The notes under the pieces: model-generated
The model's database searches: none
What the model was told of the DNA's origin: nothing
What the model saw: the letters and a program-made list of their open reading frames with translations, nothing else
NCBI GenBank assembly: GCA_945902745.1
Contig: CAMDNE010000001.1
Coordinates: 310,001 to 374,000, forward strand
DNA length: 64,000 nucleotides
Direction: 5' to 3'
DNA from: Chitinophaga pinensis
Lineage (GTDB): Bacteria; Bacteroidota; Bacteroidia; Flavobacteriales_D; Crocinitomicaceae
Made by a program: the position numbers and the translations under genes
Shown: positions 19,761 through 28,387 of the stretch, piece after piece
How positions within the stretch are numbered: position 1 is the stretch's first letter
How the letters are laid out: every line of letters begins with the position of its first letter

Positions 19761-20536
19761 ATCCATTATTCATAAAAACTGTCAAAGCCAACCGGATTGC
19801 ACCTGAAGAGCATGAATCGATAGGGAAATCTCTTGATAAATTGGAACATTCGATCAAAAACAAACTTGTTCCGGACGCACTAGAGTTATTGCCTTCTACG
19901 AATTCATTGTACGTTTATTCTTTGGGGTCCGAAGATCAAAAAAAGGAGGTTCTCGAATTCATTAATTGGTATCGAAATCCGGAAGAGGATTATAAGGGGT
20001 CGGAAAGACTTAATATAATTGTCGGTGGATTTTTTGGTGATCTTCAACTTGGTCGTATTGGTGAAATGCTTGATCGAATAAGTCTTCAGCGCTCACTGAC
20101 CAATGTAAATGAATCCCGTGAATTGGTTTCAAGAATCAACGACAGTGCACTCAAAGGATTGTACAACAACAAAGTTGATTCTCTTAATATCGACTTCTCG
20201 GTCTCTGTGCTACCATTTGATTTGGAGGTTCTAGATCCTAGAATTGTTACAGTTCAACCCGGTAAAGCAAATGAAATGCACCGTCATGCTCATGAAACCG
20301 TTTTCATATTTCTGAAAGGAAAAGGGAAAGTATTGGTAGATGATTACGAAAATGAAGTTGCTCCAGGTGATTTTGCCTTCATACCAAGATGGTGCAACCA
20401 CCAGTCAGTGAATATTGGAACAGAGGAGCTAGTATTCCTAGCTATCGCTGATTTTGGACTTACAGGAAAATCTTTTGTAGGCAATTATATGAAAACAGCC
20501 AGAATGAAGGCTGTTTTAAATTATTTTAAAAAATGA
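19757..20536 (+). CDS. cupin-domain protein with about 150-residue N-terminal extension
   Basis: Residues about 160-235 form a cupin: G-K-A-N-E-M-H-R-H-A-H-E (H175, H177, H179, E180) and, after G-D-F-A-F-I-P, H215 in C-N-H-Q-S-V-N, giving a probable His-rich iron site. The N-terminal 150 residues are helical and unassigned. ATGA overlaps join it to the HDO gene upstream and the methyltransferase downstream. In SznF an HDO domain and a cupin domain are fused and act in sequence; here the same two folds are adjacent separate proteins. Shared chemistry is a hypothesis, since cupins are very diverse. Confidence 0.82.
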   Translation: MNPLFIKTVKANRIAPEEHESIGKSLDKLEHSIKNKLVPDALELLPSTNSLYVYSLGSEDQKKEVLEFINWYRNPEEDYKGSERLNIIVGGFFGDLQLGRIGEMLDRISLQRSLTNVNESRELVSRINDSALKGLYNNKVDSLNIDFSVSVLPFDLEVLDPRIVTVQPGKANEMHRHAHETVFIFLKGKGKVLVDDYENEVAPGDFAFIPRWCNHQSVNIGTEELVFLAIADFGLTGKSFVGNYMKTARMKAVLNYFKK

Positions 20537-21282
20537 ATACAAAAGAACTATATGACTCTCAGGCGCGTGAGTGGTCAAGGAATGAGCCTATGCTACTGTC
20601 CGACTACTCAGCGCGACCTTTTGTAATCGACATGTGTAAACCGTTTGCCGGACTAAGGATTCTAGATGCAGGCTGTGGAGAAGGATACGTAGGCAGACAA
20701 TTTGCGGCAGGAGGGGCTCTTCATGTTCATGGCATCGATATTTCGGGAAAAATGATAGGAGAGGCTGAAACTGCCAAAATCAGTTCAGGGCTCAACAATC
20801 TTTCTTACATTGTCGGTGATATCCGTGAAGTTGATTTTAGTAGTGAAGAACCATATGACCTCTTTATCGGAATGTTTCTTTTCAACTATCTCAATGTGGA
20901 AGAGACACATCAGGTTATGAAAAAAGCATTTGAACTTATTAAACCCGGAGGACATTTCGTGTTTTCAGTGCCACATCCTTTTCTGGCCTTTTTAAAGAAG
21001 GATAAGTACCCTTTCTATTTCACACCAAGTGGCGGATACTTTTCAGGTAGAAATATTTTATTCCCCGGCGAGATCTGGAGAAGAGACGGTGTTTCAGTTG
21101 GTGTGCAATGCGTACATAAAACGTTTGAAGACTATTTTACTGGTCTCAAAAATGCCGGGTTTACATCGATGCCTGAAGTATATGAATTAAAGATAGGCCA
21201 AGAACACATTGATTTAGACCCATCGTTTTTCGGGCCGTTGAAGGATCTTCCTTTGCATGTCGCATTTAAAGTAAGCCGTTAA
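20533..21282 (+). CDS. class I SAM-dependent methyltransferase
   Basis: The 249-residue protein has the S-adenosylmethionine site I-L-D-A-G-C-G-E-G-Y-V-G (motif I, about residue 43), the acidic H-G-I-D-I-S-G end of strand 2, and the later F-E-L-I-K-P-G-G-H-F-V-F-S-V-P-H-P stretch common in small-molecule methyltransferases. It overlaps the cupin by ATGA and ends 3 bases before the dioxygenase gene. The methyl acceptor is unknown; O-, N- and C-methylation are all possible. Confidence 0.92.
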   Translation: MNTKELYDSQAREWSRNEPMLLSDYSARPFVIDMCKPFAGLRILDAGCGEGYVGRQFAAGGALHVHGIDISGKMIGEAETAKISSGLNNLSYIVGDIREVDFSSEEPYDLFIGMFLFNYLNVEETHQVMKKAFELIKPGGHFVFSVPHPFLAFLKKDKYPFYFTPSGGYFSGRNILFPGEIWRRDGVSVGVQCVHKTFEDYFTGLKNAGFTSMPEVYELKIGQEHIDLDPSFFGPLKDLPLHVAFKVSR

Positions 21283-21285
21283 ACG

Positions 21286-22254
21286 ATGAGAAAACAGGGA
21301 TCCCTGTCCGAATTGAATTGGAAATTAAAACCTTATCCATCGGATTATGTTTTGTTCCCTGATGAAGAACTATGTGCTATTGCAGAAGGCTTTACAGGTA
21401 ATGAGATGCAAGATCTGCTGGATAACCCAAATAAATTCGGGATAGAAATACCTGCTGCAATCACAAATACAATCATATCCAAAATTAAATCCTACCCTTG
21501 TTTCACGTTAATCAGGTGTGATTCTTCACTGCCAGATGAAACACTTAGGTGCATATATGCATTGTATAGCAAAGCTATTGGCTCCTTGAATGATCGTTAT
21601 GGATATTTTTTTGATGTAGTTGATCAGGGTTTGGACTACACCAAAGAAGCTATTCCTGTTTCCAAAACGAAGGCTTCAACCGGCTATCATACGGACAGTA
21701 CTGCTAAAGAGTATCTTCCTGATATTGTTGGTTTGCTGTGTCTTCATCCGGCGGAGGTTGGTGGTGATTCATTACTCACAAATGCAGCGGATCTTTATTC
21801 ATTTCTAATGAAAGAGGAACCCGCTGCTGTTGCCGAAATGGAAAAGCCTATCAAGAGAGATGTGATAACTCCGGGGACAGTAAATAATATTGAAGCGATT
21901 ACTTCAAATACATTTCCTATATTTTCTTTCCCAGAAGAAGGCTTTACATTCCGCTACATGCGCTATTGGATCGAAACAGCTTTTCTAAAAACGGAAGAAG
22001 AAATACCACAGGAATTATTGAAAGGTCTAGATGCAACGGATCACTTCTTTTCCGTTCCTGAAAACAATGTGCAATTCAGAATGAAAAGAGGAGATATTCT
22101 TTTCGCGAACAACAGGATCCTCTGCCATAATCGAACTGCATTTGAAAATGATGCTCATTCGAGTAAGCGGACCATGGTTCGAGCATGGATCAATTTTGAT
22201 GTGGAAACAAATAAAAGTGCATCAATCTTGAATAAGGATAATTTAAAACAATAG
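21286..22254 (+). CDS. TauD/TfdA-like Fe(II)/2-oxoglutarate-type dioxygenase
   Basis: The 322-residue protein fits the TauD/clavaminate-synthase-like group. The iron triad can be read as H and D in G-Y-H-T-D-S-T and the distal H in L-C-H-N-R-T-A-F; R in K-R-T-M-V-R-A-W fits the 2-oxoglutarate-binding arginine. G-G-D-S-L-L-T-N-A is also typical. It would hydroxylate, desaturate or cyclise a small molecule with O2 and 2-oxoglutarate. It is the third non-heme-iron-type protein in this operon. The downstream reductase starts 7 bases after the stop. Confidence 0.9.
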   Translation: MRKQGSLSELNWKLKPYPSDYVLFPDEELCAIAEGFTGNEMQDLLDNPNKFGIEIPAAITNTIISKIKSYPCFTLIRCDSSLPDETLRCIYALYSKAIGSLNDRYGYFFDVVDQGLDYTKEAIPVSKTKASTGYHTDSTAKEYLPDIVGLLCLHPAEVGGDSLLTNAADLYSFLMKEEPAAVAEMEKPIKRDVITPGTVNNIEAITSNTFPIFSFPEEGFTFRYMRYWIETAFLKTEEEIPQELLKGLDATDHFFSVPENNVQFRMKRGDILFANNRILCHNRTAFENDAHSSKRTMVRAWINFDVETNKSASILNKDNLKQ

Positions 22255-22261
22255 GAATAAT

Positions 22262-23332
22262 TTGAATATTACACTAAAAAATAATTCCTCAAGCAGGGAG
22301 ATTAGCGGATTTCATTCTTTGAGAGTAATTTCCGTTCGTCATATTACCGCTGATTCCGTAATGATCAGTTTCGAAATACCGGAGGAAGTAAAATCCTTTT
22401 ACAGTTTCAAACCGGGTCAACACATTGAATTGATGTTGTATGAAAACAATGAAGAACTTCGTCGAACATATTCTATCTGCAGTGGTGTAAATGAACCATT
22501 GTCTATTGGAGTTAAGGCCTTGAAAAGCGGTAAAGTTTCTTCTTTTCTGAACAGCGCAATTTCTGTGGGAGATGAAATGCTGGTTTCGCAGCCAAGAGGA
22601 TCCTTTGTATTGAATCCAGCAGCCAAGAACATTGCGTTCTTTGGAGCGGGGAGCGGAATCACCCCCTTATTATCAATGTTGAAGGCATGTGCTAATATGT
22701 CCATATACTCAACTCTGATCTATGGTAACAAGCAAGAATCGTCTATCATGTTCCGAGATGAAATTGATGGAATGTTAGCTGATAAGGTGTATCATTTTTT
22801 AAGCGGTGAAAAAAAAGAAGGATTTGCTTATGGTCGTATAACTAATGAGACTATTTCCGAATTGATATTGAAAGATTGTTCCATTTTAGATTCCGATGAC
22901 TTTTACATCTGCGGGCCTGAAACAATGATAGCAGATGTTCGTGAAATACTCCAAAAATTCGGGGTGTCCCAGGATAAGATACATTTTGAATATTTCAGTG
23001 CTCCTGTTGAAAAAGAGAATTCTGACCAAACTAATATCCCTACTTTTACAGGAAATTGTAAGGTTCAGGTAAAACTCGAGGGCGATAAGTTCCAATTTGA
23101 TGTTGTATCTGACGGTCCCGTATTATTAGAAGCAGCGAGAAAGGCTGGTTTAGACGCACCTTTCTCATGTAAAACGGGAATTTGCGGGTCCTGTAGAGCG
23201 AAAATTAAAAATGGAACAGTGTCAATGAAAGCAAATTACGCCTTAACAGCTGAAGAAGTGGAACAAGGATACATTTTAACTTGTCAAGCACAACCTACTT
23301 GCAGCGACCTATCGATCAGTTTTGATGATTAA
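22262..23332 (+). CDS. PaaE-like ferredoxin-NAD(P)H reductase with C-terminal 2Fe-2S domain
   Basis: The 356-residue protein moves electrons from NAD(P)H through FAD to a plant-type 2Fe-2S cluster. Seen are the FAD-binding R-R-T-Y-S-I-C-S, the nucleotide-binding F-F-G-A-G-S-G-I-T-P-L, Y-I-C-G-P-E-T-M, and the cluster ligands in C-K-T-G-I-C-G-S-C with the fourth Cys in I-L-T-C-Q-A. TTG at 22262 is the start that keeps the whole FAD domain; the first in-frame ATG is about 34 codons in. It is well placed to feed electrons to the HDO, since diiron oxidases need a reductant. Confidence 0.9.
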   Translation: MNITLKNNSSSREISGFHSLRVISVRHITADSVMISFEIPEEVKSFYSFKPGQHIELMLYENNEELRRTYSICSGVNEPLSIGVKALKSGKVSSFLNSAISVGDEMLVSQPRGSFVLNPAAKNIAFFGAGSGITPLLSMLKACANMSIYSTLIYGNKQESSIMFRDEIDGMLADKVYHFLSGEKKEGFAYGRITNETISELILKDCSILDSDDFYICGPETMIADVREILQKFGVSQDKIHFEYFSAPVEKENSDQTNIPTFTGNCKVQVKLEGDKFQFDVVSDGPVLLEAARKAGLDAPFSCKTGICGSCRAKIKNGTVSMKANYALTAEEVEQGYILTCQAQPTCSDLSISFDD

Positions 23333-23432
23333 TTGTGACCAAGGGAAAATTAAGCGAATTTATGATCAAATAGAAAAAACTAAATGCCCTTCCTTTTCGA
23401 AAAAGGGTTAAAAATTTGTAGCGGATATTTCC

Positions 23433-23497
23433 CTTACAGATACAAAAAAGAAGACTTTTTGCTGAAATGAAAAATCATCTGTAAGAACGCAGTCTTC
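23433..23497 (+). promoter_or_regulatory. possible H-type pseudoknot in the leader of the CitE-MaoC gene
   Basis: cttacagat (23433-23441) pairs with atctgtaag (23477-23485), and gaagact (23450-23456) pairs with agtcttc (23491-23497). The two perfect stems of 9 and 7 bp interlock in the order of an H-type pseudoknot with loops of 8, 20 and 5 bases. It ends 36 bases before the ATG at 23534. It could be a cis-acting RNA or a chance arrangement; no known riboswitch class is recognised. Confidence 0.35.
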
Positions 23498-23533
23498 AAA
23501 TTTTCGATGTACACAATTAAAAACAGTATATAA

Positions 23534-25537
23534 ATGAAACCACTAATCCAGCAAACAGCTGAAAAAACCAAAAATGATGTTAAAATCAGCGCAAACTATT
23601 CCAGAAGTTTTCTATTTGTGCCATCACATCTCAAAAACGCATTCATTAGAGTGCATGAATGGAATCTTCCCGATGTCTTAATATTTGACCTCGAGGATAG
23701 CTGCCCCCTGCATCTTAAGGCAATAGGAAGACAGAATCTCACCGAAAACTTTGATATGCTCACCGAACTACCATCCAAAAAATTACTGCGAATCAATCAT
23801 GTTAGTGAATGGGATGAGTTCAATAAAGACCTGGCCATCCTCTCTCAAGGTGCTTTTCAAGGAGTAATGCTTCCCATGATCCAATCTGCAGGTGACCTGG
23901 ACTTGACAATCAAAGAGATTGATGAAGCTTGTTCAGGATTGCCTGAAATGGAGATCCATGTGCTGATTGAAACTCCTTCCGGACTTGCAAATATCGAACA
24001 GATCGCATCCTTCAGCCCTCGATTGGTTTCCCTTTGCCTTGGTTCCTATGACCTATTTGCGGCTTGGAATGCAGATCATACGGCAGATAAACTGTTCAGC
24101 GTAAAACAAAAATTGGTTAACACGGCTAAAGCTTATAATCTTCTCGCTATTGACACACCATTCATTGATGTTCATGATTATGCCGGATTCTTCCGACATT
24201 GCAAGAACAGTCTAGCTTTAGGAATGGATGGATCAATATTAATACATCCCGACCATGTTTCAATATTAAACAGGCAATTCTCCATAACCCATAAAGAATT
24301 TCTTGAAATGAAAGAAACCGTTGAAAAATACGAGGGTGGCTGTGCTATTCAAAATGGAAAGTTTATCGGACCACCAGTTATAAAACGTATAAAGAGCGAA
24401 ATGAAAAAAGAACAATTGAAACCAAGAAAACATCATAGCAGTTTGACACCAAAGACAATAAAGTACGGGCTTGACCTAGAAAATGTGAATATAGGGATGA
24501 TTATAACATGCCCTTATGAATTAACCATTGATGACTCATGGATCACCTCCTGGCACAGCCTTATTCCAAGTGGAAATTATATAGAAACAAGTCGGACCTT
24601 TGCGCAATCTGCCGGACTGAAAGACAGGATAATTCCATTTTCATCGATTCTGAATCTGACGCTTTGTATGGCTGTCGAACCTTTCTCAGAAACGTGCCTT
24701 CTACATTTGGGAATGGAGGATGTGAGATATGAAGCCCCTGCCTACCCGGGTGATACCTTTAATTGTTATATTCTGATCGAAGACGTTCGAAACACCAGTG
24801 ATGGAAAACGTTGTGTCGTTTCAAGTCAACATGTTCTGGTTAACCAAGGAGGGGAAAGGGTACTATCTTTCCAACGGAAAACACTCTTTCCGAGAATTCA
24901 AACAAGTGCTCAACACTCACCGGATTCATCAGGCCTTAGCAAGCTAATCCATACCAAAAATGAAGCATGGGAAATATCTAATACTGCTGGTCTTTTCAAC
25001 TCGGGACGAACATCTGCTGCTTCCTATGATTCAGGGGAACTCATACTTCATGATGCCATGAGGACGATTGGTAAAAGTGAAAATCTGGCATTTTCAACTC
25101 TTTACAGAAATACTCATCCGATCCATTTTAACTACATGCGATTCAAGCCCGAAGAGATCATCGTTTGTGGTGGATTCGTTATGGCAATTGTATTAGGAAA
25201 TACAATGAAGGACTTCAAGCAAGTGATTGGTCAGAAAATTCATAATTGTTCCCATTTGAATACGGTTACTCCAGAAGACAATATAAGCTCAGTGTCATAC
25301 ATATATAACAAATCCGTATCGGACAAATTGGAAACAATTCAAATAGTAACACTTGGCTTGATCGAAGTGGATCCGGTAAAAAATCTAATAGAACAAGAGT
25401 GGCCTGCTGAAATATTTTCAAGCTCCACCCCGAAACCAGCGGAATTTGAAAAGCTATTGAAAGACTCTTTTCCAGATCTTTTCCACAAGGTCTGTATTCA
25501 CATCCATTGGGAAGTCACACGGATTCTGGAAGATTAA
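23534..25537 (+). CDS. fusion of a CitE/HpcH-type lyase and a MaoC-like double-hotdog hydratase
   Basis: The protein has 667 residues. Residues about 25-290 are a CitE/HpcH lyase: R-S-F-L-F-V-P, D-L-E-D-S near 52, M-L-P-M-I-Q-S, I-E-T-P-S-G-L near 145, L-G-S-Y-D-L, and I-H-P-D-H near 237. Residues about 310-645 are two hotdog domains; the second has N-T-H-P-I-H-F-N-Y near 527, close to the MaoC hydratase loop. The parts resemble citramalyl-CoA or beta-methylmalyl-CoA lyase plus mesaconyl- or itaconyl-CoA hydratase, two successive steps. A bifunctional enzyme for a branched C5 acyl-CoA is the simplest reading. It is separated from the operon by 201 bases, so it may be regulated on its own. Confidence 0.85.
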   Translation: MKPLIQQTAEKTKNDVKISANYSRSFLFVPSHLKNAFIRVHEWNLPDVLIFDLEDSCPLHLKAIGRQNLTENFDMLTELPSKKLLRINHVSEWDEFNKDLAILSQGAFQGVMLPMIQSAGDLDLTIKEIDEACSGLPEMEIHVLIETPSGLANIEQIASFSPRLVSLCLGSYDLFAAWNADHTADKLFSVKQKLVNTAKAYNLLAIDTPFIDVHDYAGFFRHCKNSLALGMDGSILIHPDHVSILNRQFSITHKEFLEMKETVEKYEGGCAIQNGKFIGPPVIKRIKSEMKKEQLKPRKHHSSLTPKTIKYGLDLENVNIGMIITCPYELTIDDSWITSWHSLIPSGNYIETSRTFAQSAGLKDRIIPFSSILNLTLCMAVEPFSETCLLHLGMEDVRYEAPAYPGDTFNCYILIEDVRNTSDGKRCVVSSQHVLVNQGGERVLSFQRKTLFPRIQTSAQHSPDSSGLSKLIHTKNEAWEISNTAGLFNSGRTSAASYDSGELILHDAMRTIGKSENLAFSTLYRNTHPIHFNYMRFKPEEIIVCGGFVMAIVLGNTMKDFKQVIGQKIHNCSHLNTVTPEDNISSVSYIYNKSVSDKLETIQIVTLGLIEVDPVKNLIEQEWPAEIFSSSTPKPAEFEKLLKDSFPDLFHKVCIHIHWEVTRILED

Positions 25538-25873
25538 CAGCTACAGCATTCAAGAAATACCAAATACTGACTGATCTCGGAATCGAATAACAGATTTCGG
25601 GATTAGTTAATTTGTGGAGGAGTAAGATCTGCTGCAATAGTGAGATAAATCCGGTATATGCGTTTTGAGGACTAAACCCCAATCCTTCAAAATAATCCTC
25701 AAAGAGGTAAAACGAAAAACCTTGACAAACCAAACCTCAACAACAAAAGGAAAGAATCCACATCACGTTTGTGACTTTTTCAGTTTCAAAATTTGTGAAT
25801 GGTAGGTTTGAGTTTGCGAATAGCTACCAACATTAGACCAAACCCACCTAACTTTTGTCAAAATAATTTTAAA
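25538..25873. other. gene-free stretch between the island cluster and the IS element
   Basis: No supported gene, RNA or terminator is seen. Weak complementarity between ggtaggtttgagttt (about 25801) and aaacccacc (about 25844) is the only structure noticed. Confidence 0.5.
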
Positions 25874-27277
25874 AACACTAGTGTCCGATAAAACTTTTTA
25901 AAAAAGCGGGATTTCCCGCAAAGGATTTCCCGCTTTAATGTAATTTGGTTTTCCCGAACTAAATTACATGAATAAAAGTAGCTACTTTTTTGGACAGTCC
26001 GTTTTCGGACAGCTGATTTCTTTACTTGATTTGAATAAAATCAAAACGATTAGCAAAAAACACATGTCGGATTACTATGTCAAGAAGTTTGATACTTCAG
26101 ATCACTTAGTGAGCATGCTATTTTCCACGTTTGCCAATTGCACCTCGTTGCGTGAAGTAGCTGCATCAATGCTAGGTTTAAAAGGGAAAGTGAATCATTT
26201 TCAGTTAAAGCATATTCCATACAGAAGCACATTGAGTGATGCAAATAAACGCAGAAGCCATTTAGTGTTCCAGGATGTGTATTATTCATTGCTCAAAGAA
26301 TACCACTCAGTTATCTCGGACAGCCGACAGACGTATGCTTGGGAAAACCGCTTAGAAATCATTGATTCGAGTACCATATCACTGTTTAAAGACATTTTGA
26401 GTTGTGTTGGCAGGAAATCTAACAATGGAAAAAGAAAGGGTGGAATCAAAGTGCATACACAAATCAATTTACAAGATCGCGTGCCGAAGCTTATTTGGTT
26501 TTCTGCTGCCACAACACACGATAAACAATTTTTGAAGCACGTTGAACTAGAGAAAGGTAGAATAGCTGTGTTTGACAAGGGATACAACGACTACAAAACT
26601 TTTGATGAGTTCAACGAGAGTGGAATTTTCTTTGTCACACGTTTAAAATCTAATGCTTCATATGAATCGGTCAAAGAAAATGACATTCCCTCATACATTG
26701 ATGATGGTGTACTAAAAGATGAAGTGATACGTGTTGATGTCAAAGAAAACGGGGCTTATCTTAAAACTATAGAACTCAGAAAAGTCGCTTACTGGGACGA
26801 TGAAAACAAGCGCTGCTTTGAGTTTCTTACCAACCTGCACGGCATGAATGCGGGCCATATTGCATTGATTTACAAGAAACGATGGCAAATAGAACTCCTG
26901 TTCAAACAGCTCAAACAGAACTTCCCGTTAAAGTTTTTCCTTGGCGACAATGAAAATGCCATCAAAATACAGATCTGGTGTGCGCTCATCGTTAACCTTC
27001 TGCTGACCGTAATACAGAAGAAAATCAAGCGTAAATGGGCTTTCTCTAACCTCGCTAGCTTCTGTAGACTGCACTTGTTCAACTACATTCATTTGACCAA
27101 ATTTCTTGAAAACCCCAAGAAAGACTGGCTCAAAGAATACGACGCTCAACTTCAATTTAAATTTAGTAGTTCTTAAAAAGGGGGGCTTACTTTTGAAATC
27201 GAGACAGCAGCACAAGTAAAATCAAGGCTTTCAGACTACAAATTGATTAATTTGTATTTTTATCGGACAGTAGTGTT
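25874..27277 (+). mobile_element. IS4-type insertion sequence, complete
   Basis: The terminal inverted repeats are 20 bp with one mismatch: aacactagtgtccgataaaa at the left end and the complement of ttttatcggacagtagtgtt at the right end (27258-27277). A single transposase gene fills the element. A hairpin, aaagcggga (25903-25911) with tcccgcttt (25928-25936), lies between the left end and the transposase and may limit read-through translation. I could not define a clean target-site duplication. Confidence 0.85.
25968..27176 (+). CDS. IS4 family transposase (DUF4372 N terminus)
   Basis: The 402-residue DDE transposase carries out cut-and-paste movement of the element. The N-terminal region (FFGQSVFGQLISLLD, then S-T-L-S-D-A-N-K-R) is the DUF4372-like part of Bacteroidota IS4 enzymes. 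The catalytic core shows D in I-I-D-S-S-T-I, D in V-F-D-K-G-Y, and the Y-R-E-K-type signature as Y-K-K-R-W-Q-I-E-L-L-F-K. No frameshift is visible, so it could be active. Confidence 0.93.
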   Translation: MNKSSYFFGQSVFGQLISLLDLNKIKTISKKHMSDYYVKKFDTSDHLVSMLFSTFANCTSLREVAASMLGLKGKVNHFQLKHIPYRSTLSDANKRRSHLVFQDVYYSLLKEYHSVISDSRQTYAWENRLEIIDSSTISLFKDILSCVGRKSNNGKRKGGIKVHTQINLQDRVPKLIWFSAATTHDKQFLKHVELEKGRIAVFDKGYNDYKTFDEFNESGIFFVTRLKSNASYESVKENDIPSYIDDGVLKDEVIRVDVKENGAYLKTIELRKVAYWDDENKRCFEFLTNLHGMNAGHIALIYKKRWQIELLFKQLKQNFPLKFFLGDNENAIKIQIWCALIVNLLLTVIQKKIKRKWAFSNLASFCRLHLFNYIHLTKFLENPKKDWLKEYDAQLQFKFSSS

Positions 27278-27348
27278 ATAAAATAGTTCCTGATTTCTTC
27301 CTTAAAACGCGCACATCTTTGTTCTAAAAGCATTGTTTTGAGTGATGA

Positions 27349-27440
27349 AAAGGAGAGGTAGAATTTTAATTTAATCACAAATTAAGAATCCTCTTTGGTT
27401 GATTCAATTTCCAATTAAATTAAAATTCTACCTCTCCTTT
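27349..27440. repeat. 27-bp perfect inverted repeat
   Basis: Bases 27349-27375 and 27414-27440 are perfect reverse complements (arm begins aaaggagaggtagaatttt) around a 38-base centre. The stem is too long for a normal terminator. It lies 72 bases beyond the IS right end and ends 66 bases short of the glycosyltransferase stop codon. A small non-autonomous element or a large bidirectional terminator are both possible. Confidence 0.75.
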
Positions 27441-27506
27441 CAAAAAAGACAATCTAACTTAGAAGACTCGCTAAAAAAATTAAAAAAAAAATCGGGAAGT
27501 AACTGC

Positions 27507-28157
27507 TTAAGAATTGATTGAATTTGATTTTTTAATGGTTGCACAAATACTGTTTGGAATATTTCTGTGATAAACATACGTTCTTAGATCAACTTTTTTT
27601 ACACGAAACAGAATCGTTGCTTTTTCGTAAAAATCAGCGTCAGCAGCAAAGCCACTTTTGAATGAAATACTGGTAAATACTTTTTTGAGTCCGAACAATG
27701 TTCCAAATAAGATCGCATCATCAAGGTGGATGAGTTTTGTTAGGTCATTTTTATCAGGAACATAATAATCATCAATGGAGTCAACGATTGTTTCAGTTGT
27801 CGAACATACCAAATCTAAGTTGTTTACCGCTTGCAGACAAGCGCTCAAATGATTCGGTTTATATTCATCATCACTATCAATAATGGTTATGTATTCACCT
27901 AAACTATATAAAACACCACGATTGATTGATGCTGATTGACCTCTATTACTGTGTCGGATATAGACTATTTTATCTTCATATTTTTCAACATATTGCATTA
28001 AAGAATCACGATCAACATCCTTACTGCCATCATCAATAATGATAAGCTCAAAATCTTGAAAATCCTGTTTTAAGACGGAATCAATTGCTCTTTTCGTGTA
28101 CGTATAATTGGTATTAAAAACGGTCATTATTACCGATATTTTTACGTGTCTAAACAT
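27507..28157 (-). CDS. glycosyltransferase family 2
   Basis: At 216 residues this is a short GT-A fold enzyme that adds a sugar from a nucleotide sugar, probably in surface polysaccharide or glycoprotein assembly. The start is classical: K-I-S-V-I-M-T-V-F-N near residue 5, R-A-I-D-S-V-L-K-Q-D-F, L-I-I-I-D-D-G-S-K-D and the metal-binding I-D-S-D-D-E-Y near residue 93. It lacks membrane helices. No glycan gene cluster surrounds it. AT-rich codon use matches the chromosome, so the island has ended before this point. Confidence 0.92.
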   Translation of the reverse strand: MFRHVKISVIMTVFNTNYTYTKRAIDSVLKQDFQDFELIIIDDGSKDVDRDSLMQYVEKYEDKIVYIRHSNRGQSASINRGVLYSLGEYITIIDSDDEYKPNHLSACLQAVNNLDLVCSTTETIVDSIDDYYVPDKNDLTKLIHLDDAILFGTLFGLKKVFTSISFKSGFAADADFYEKATILFRVKKVDLRTYVYHRNIPNSICATIKKSNSINS

Positions 28158-28387
28158 AATTTATTGAGTATTTGCTGTTGCTTAAAAAATGTATAAACAG
28201 GAAGTTTTTTTTTCTTCATTCGTAATAACATTTCTGCGAAGCTATTGTTTTTTAGATTCCAACTAATTTTTAATATTATTTAAATTCAAGTCGTATTTAT
28301 CTTAATAAGATTTCTTTTTCGCGAAGATTAATCAGAACCAATGACCAAATTTTTTGTTCAATGTATAGAAACGTTTAAATTTAAACT

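Noticed and set aside
25515-25733. 72-codon minus-strand frame beyond the CitE-MaoC gene
   Set aside because: It overlaps the end of a certain gene and shows no protein-like features.
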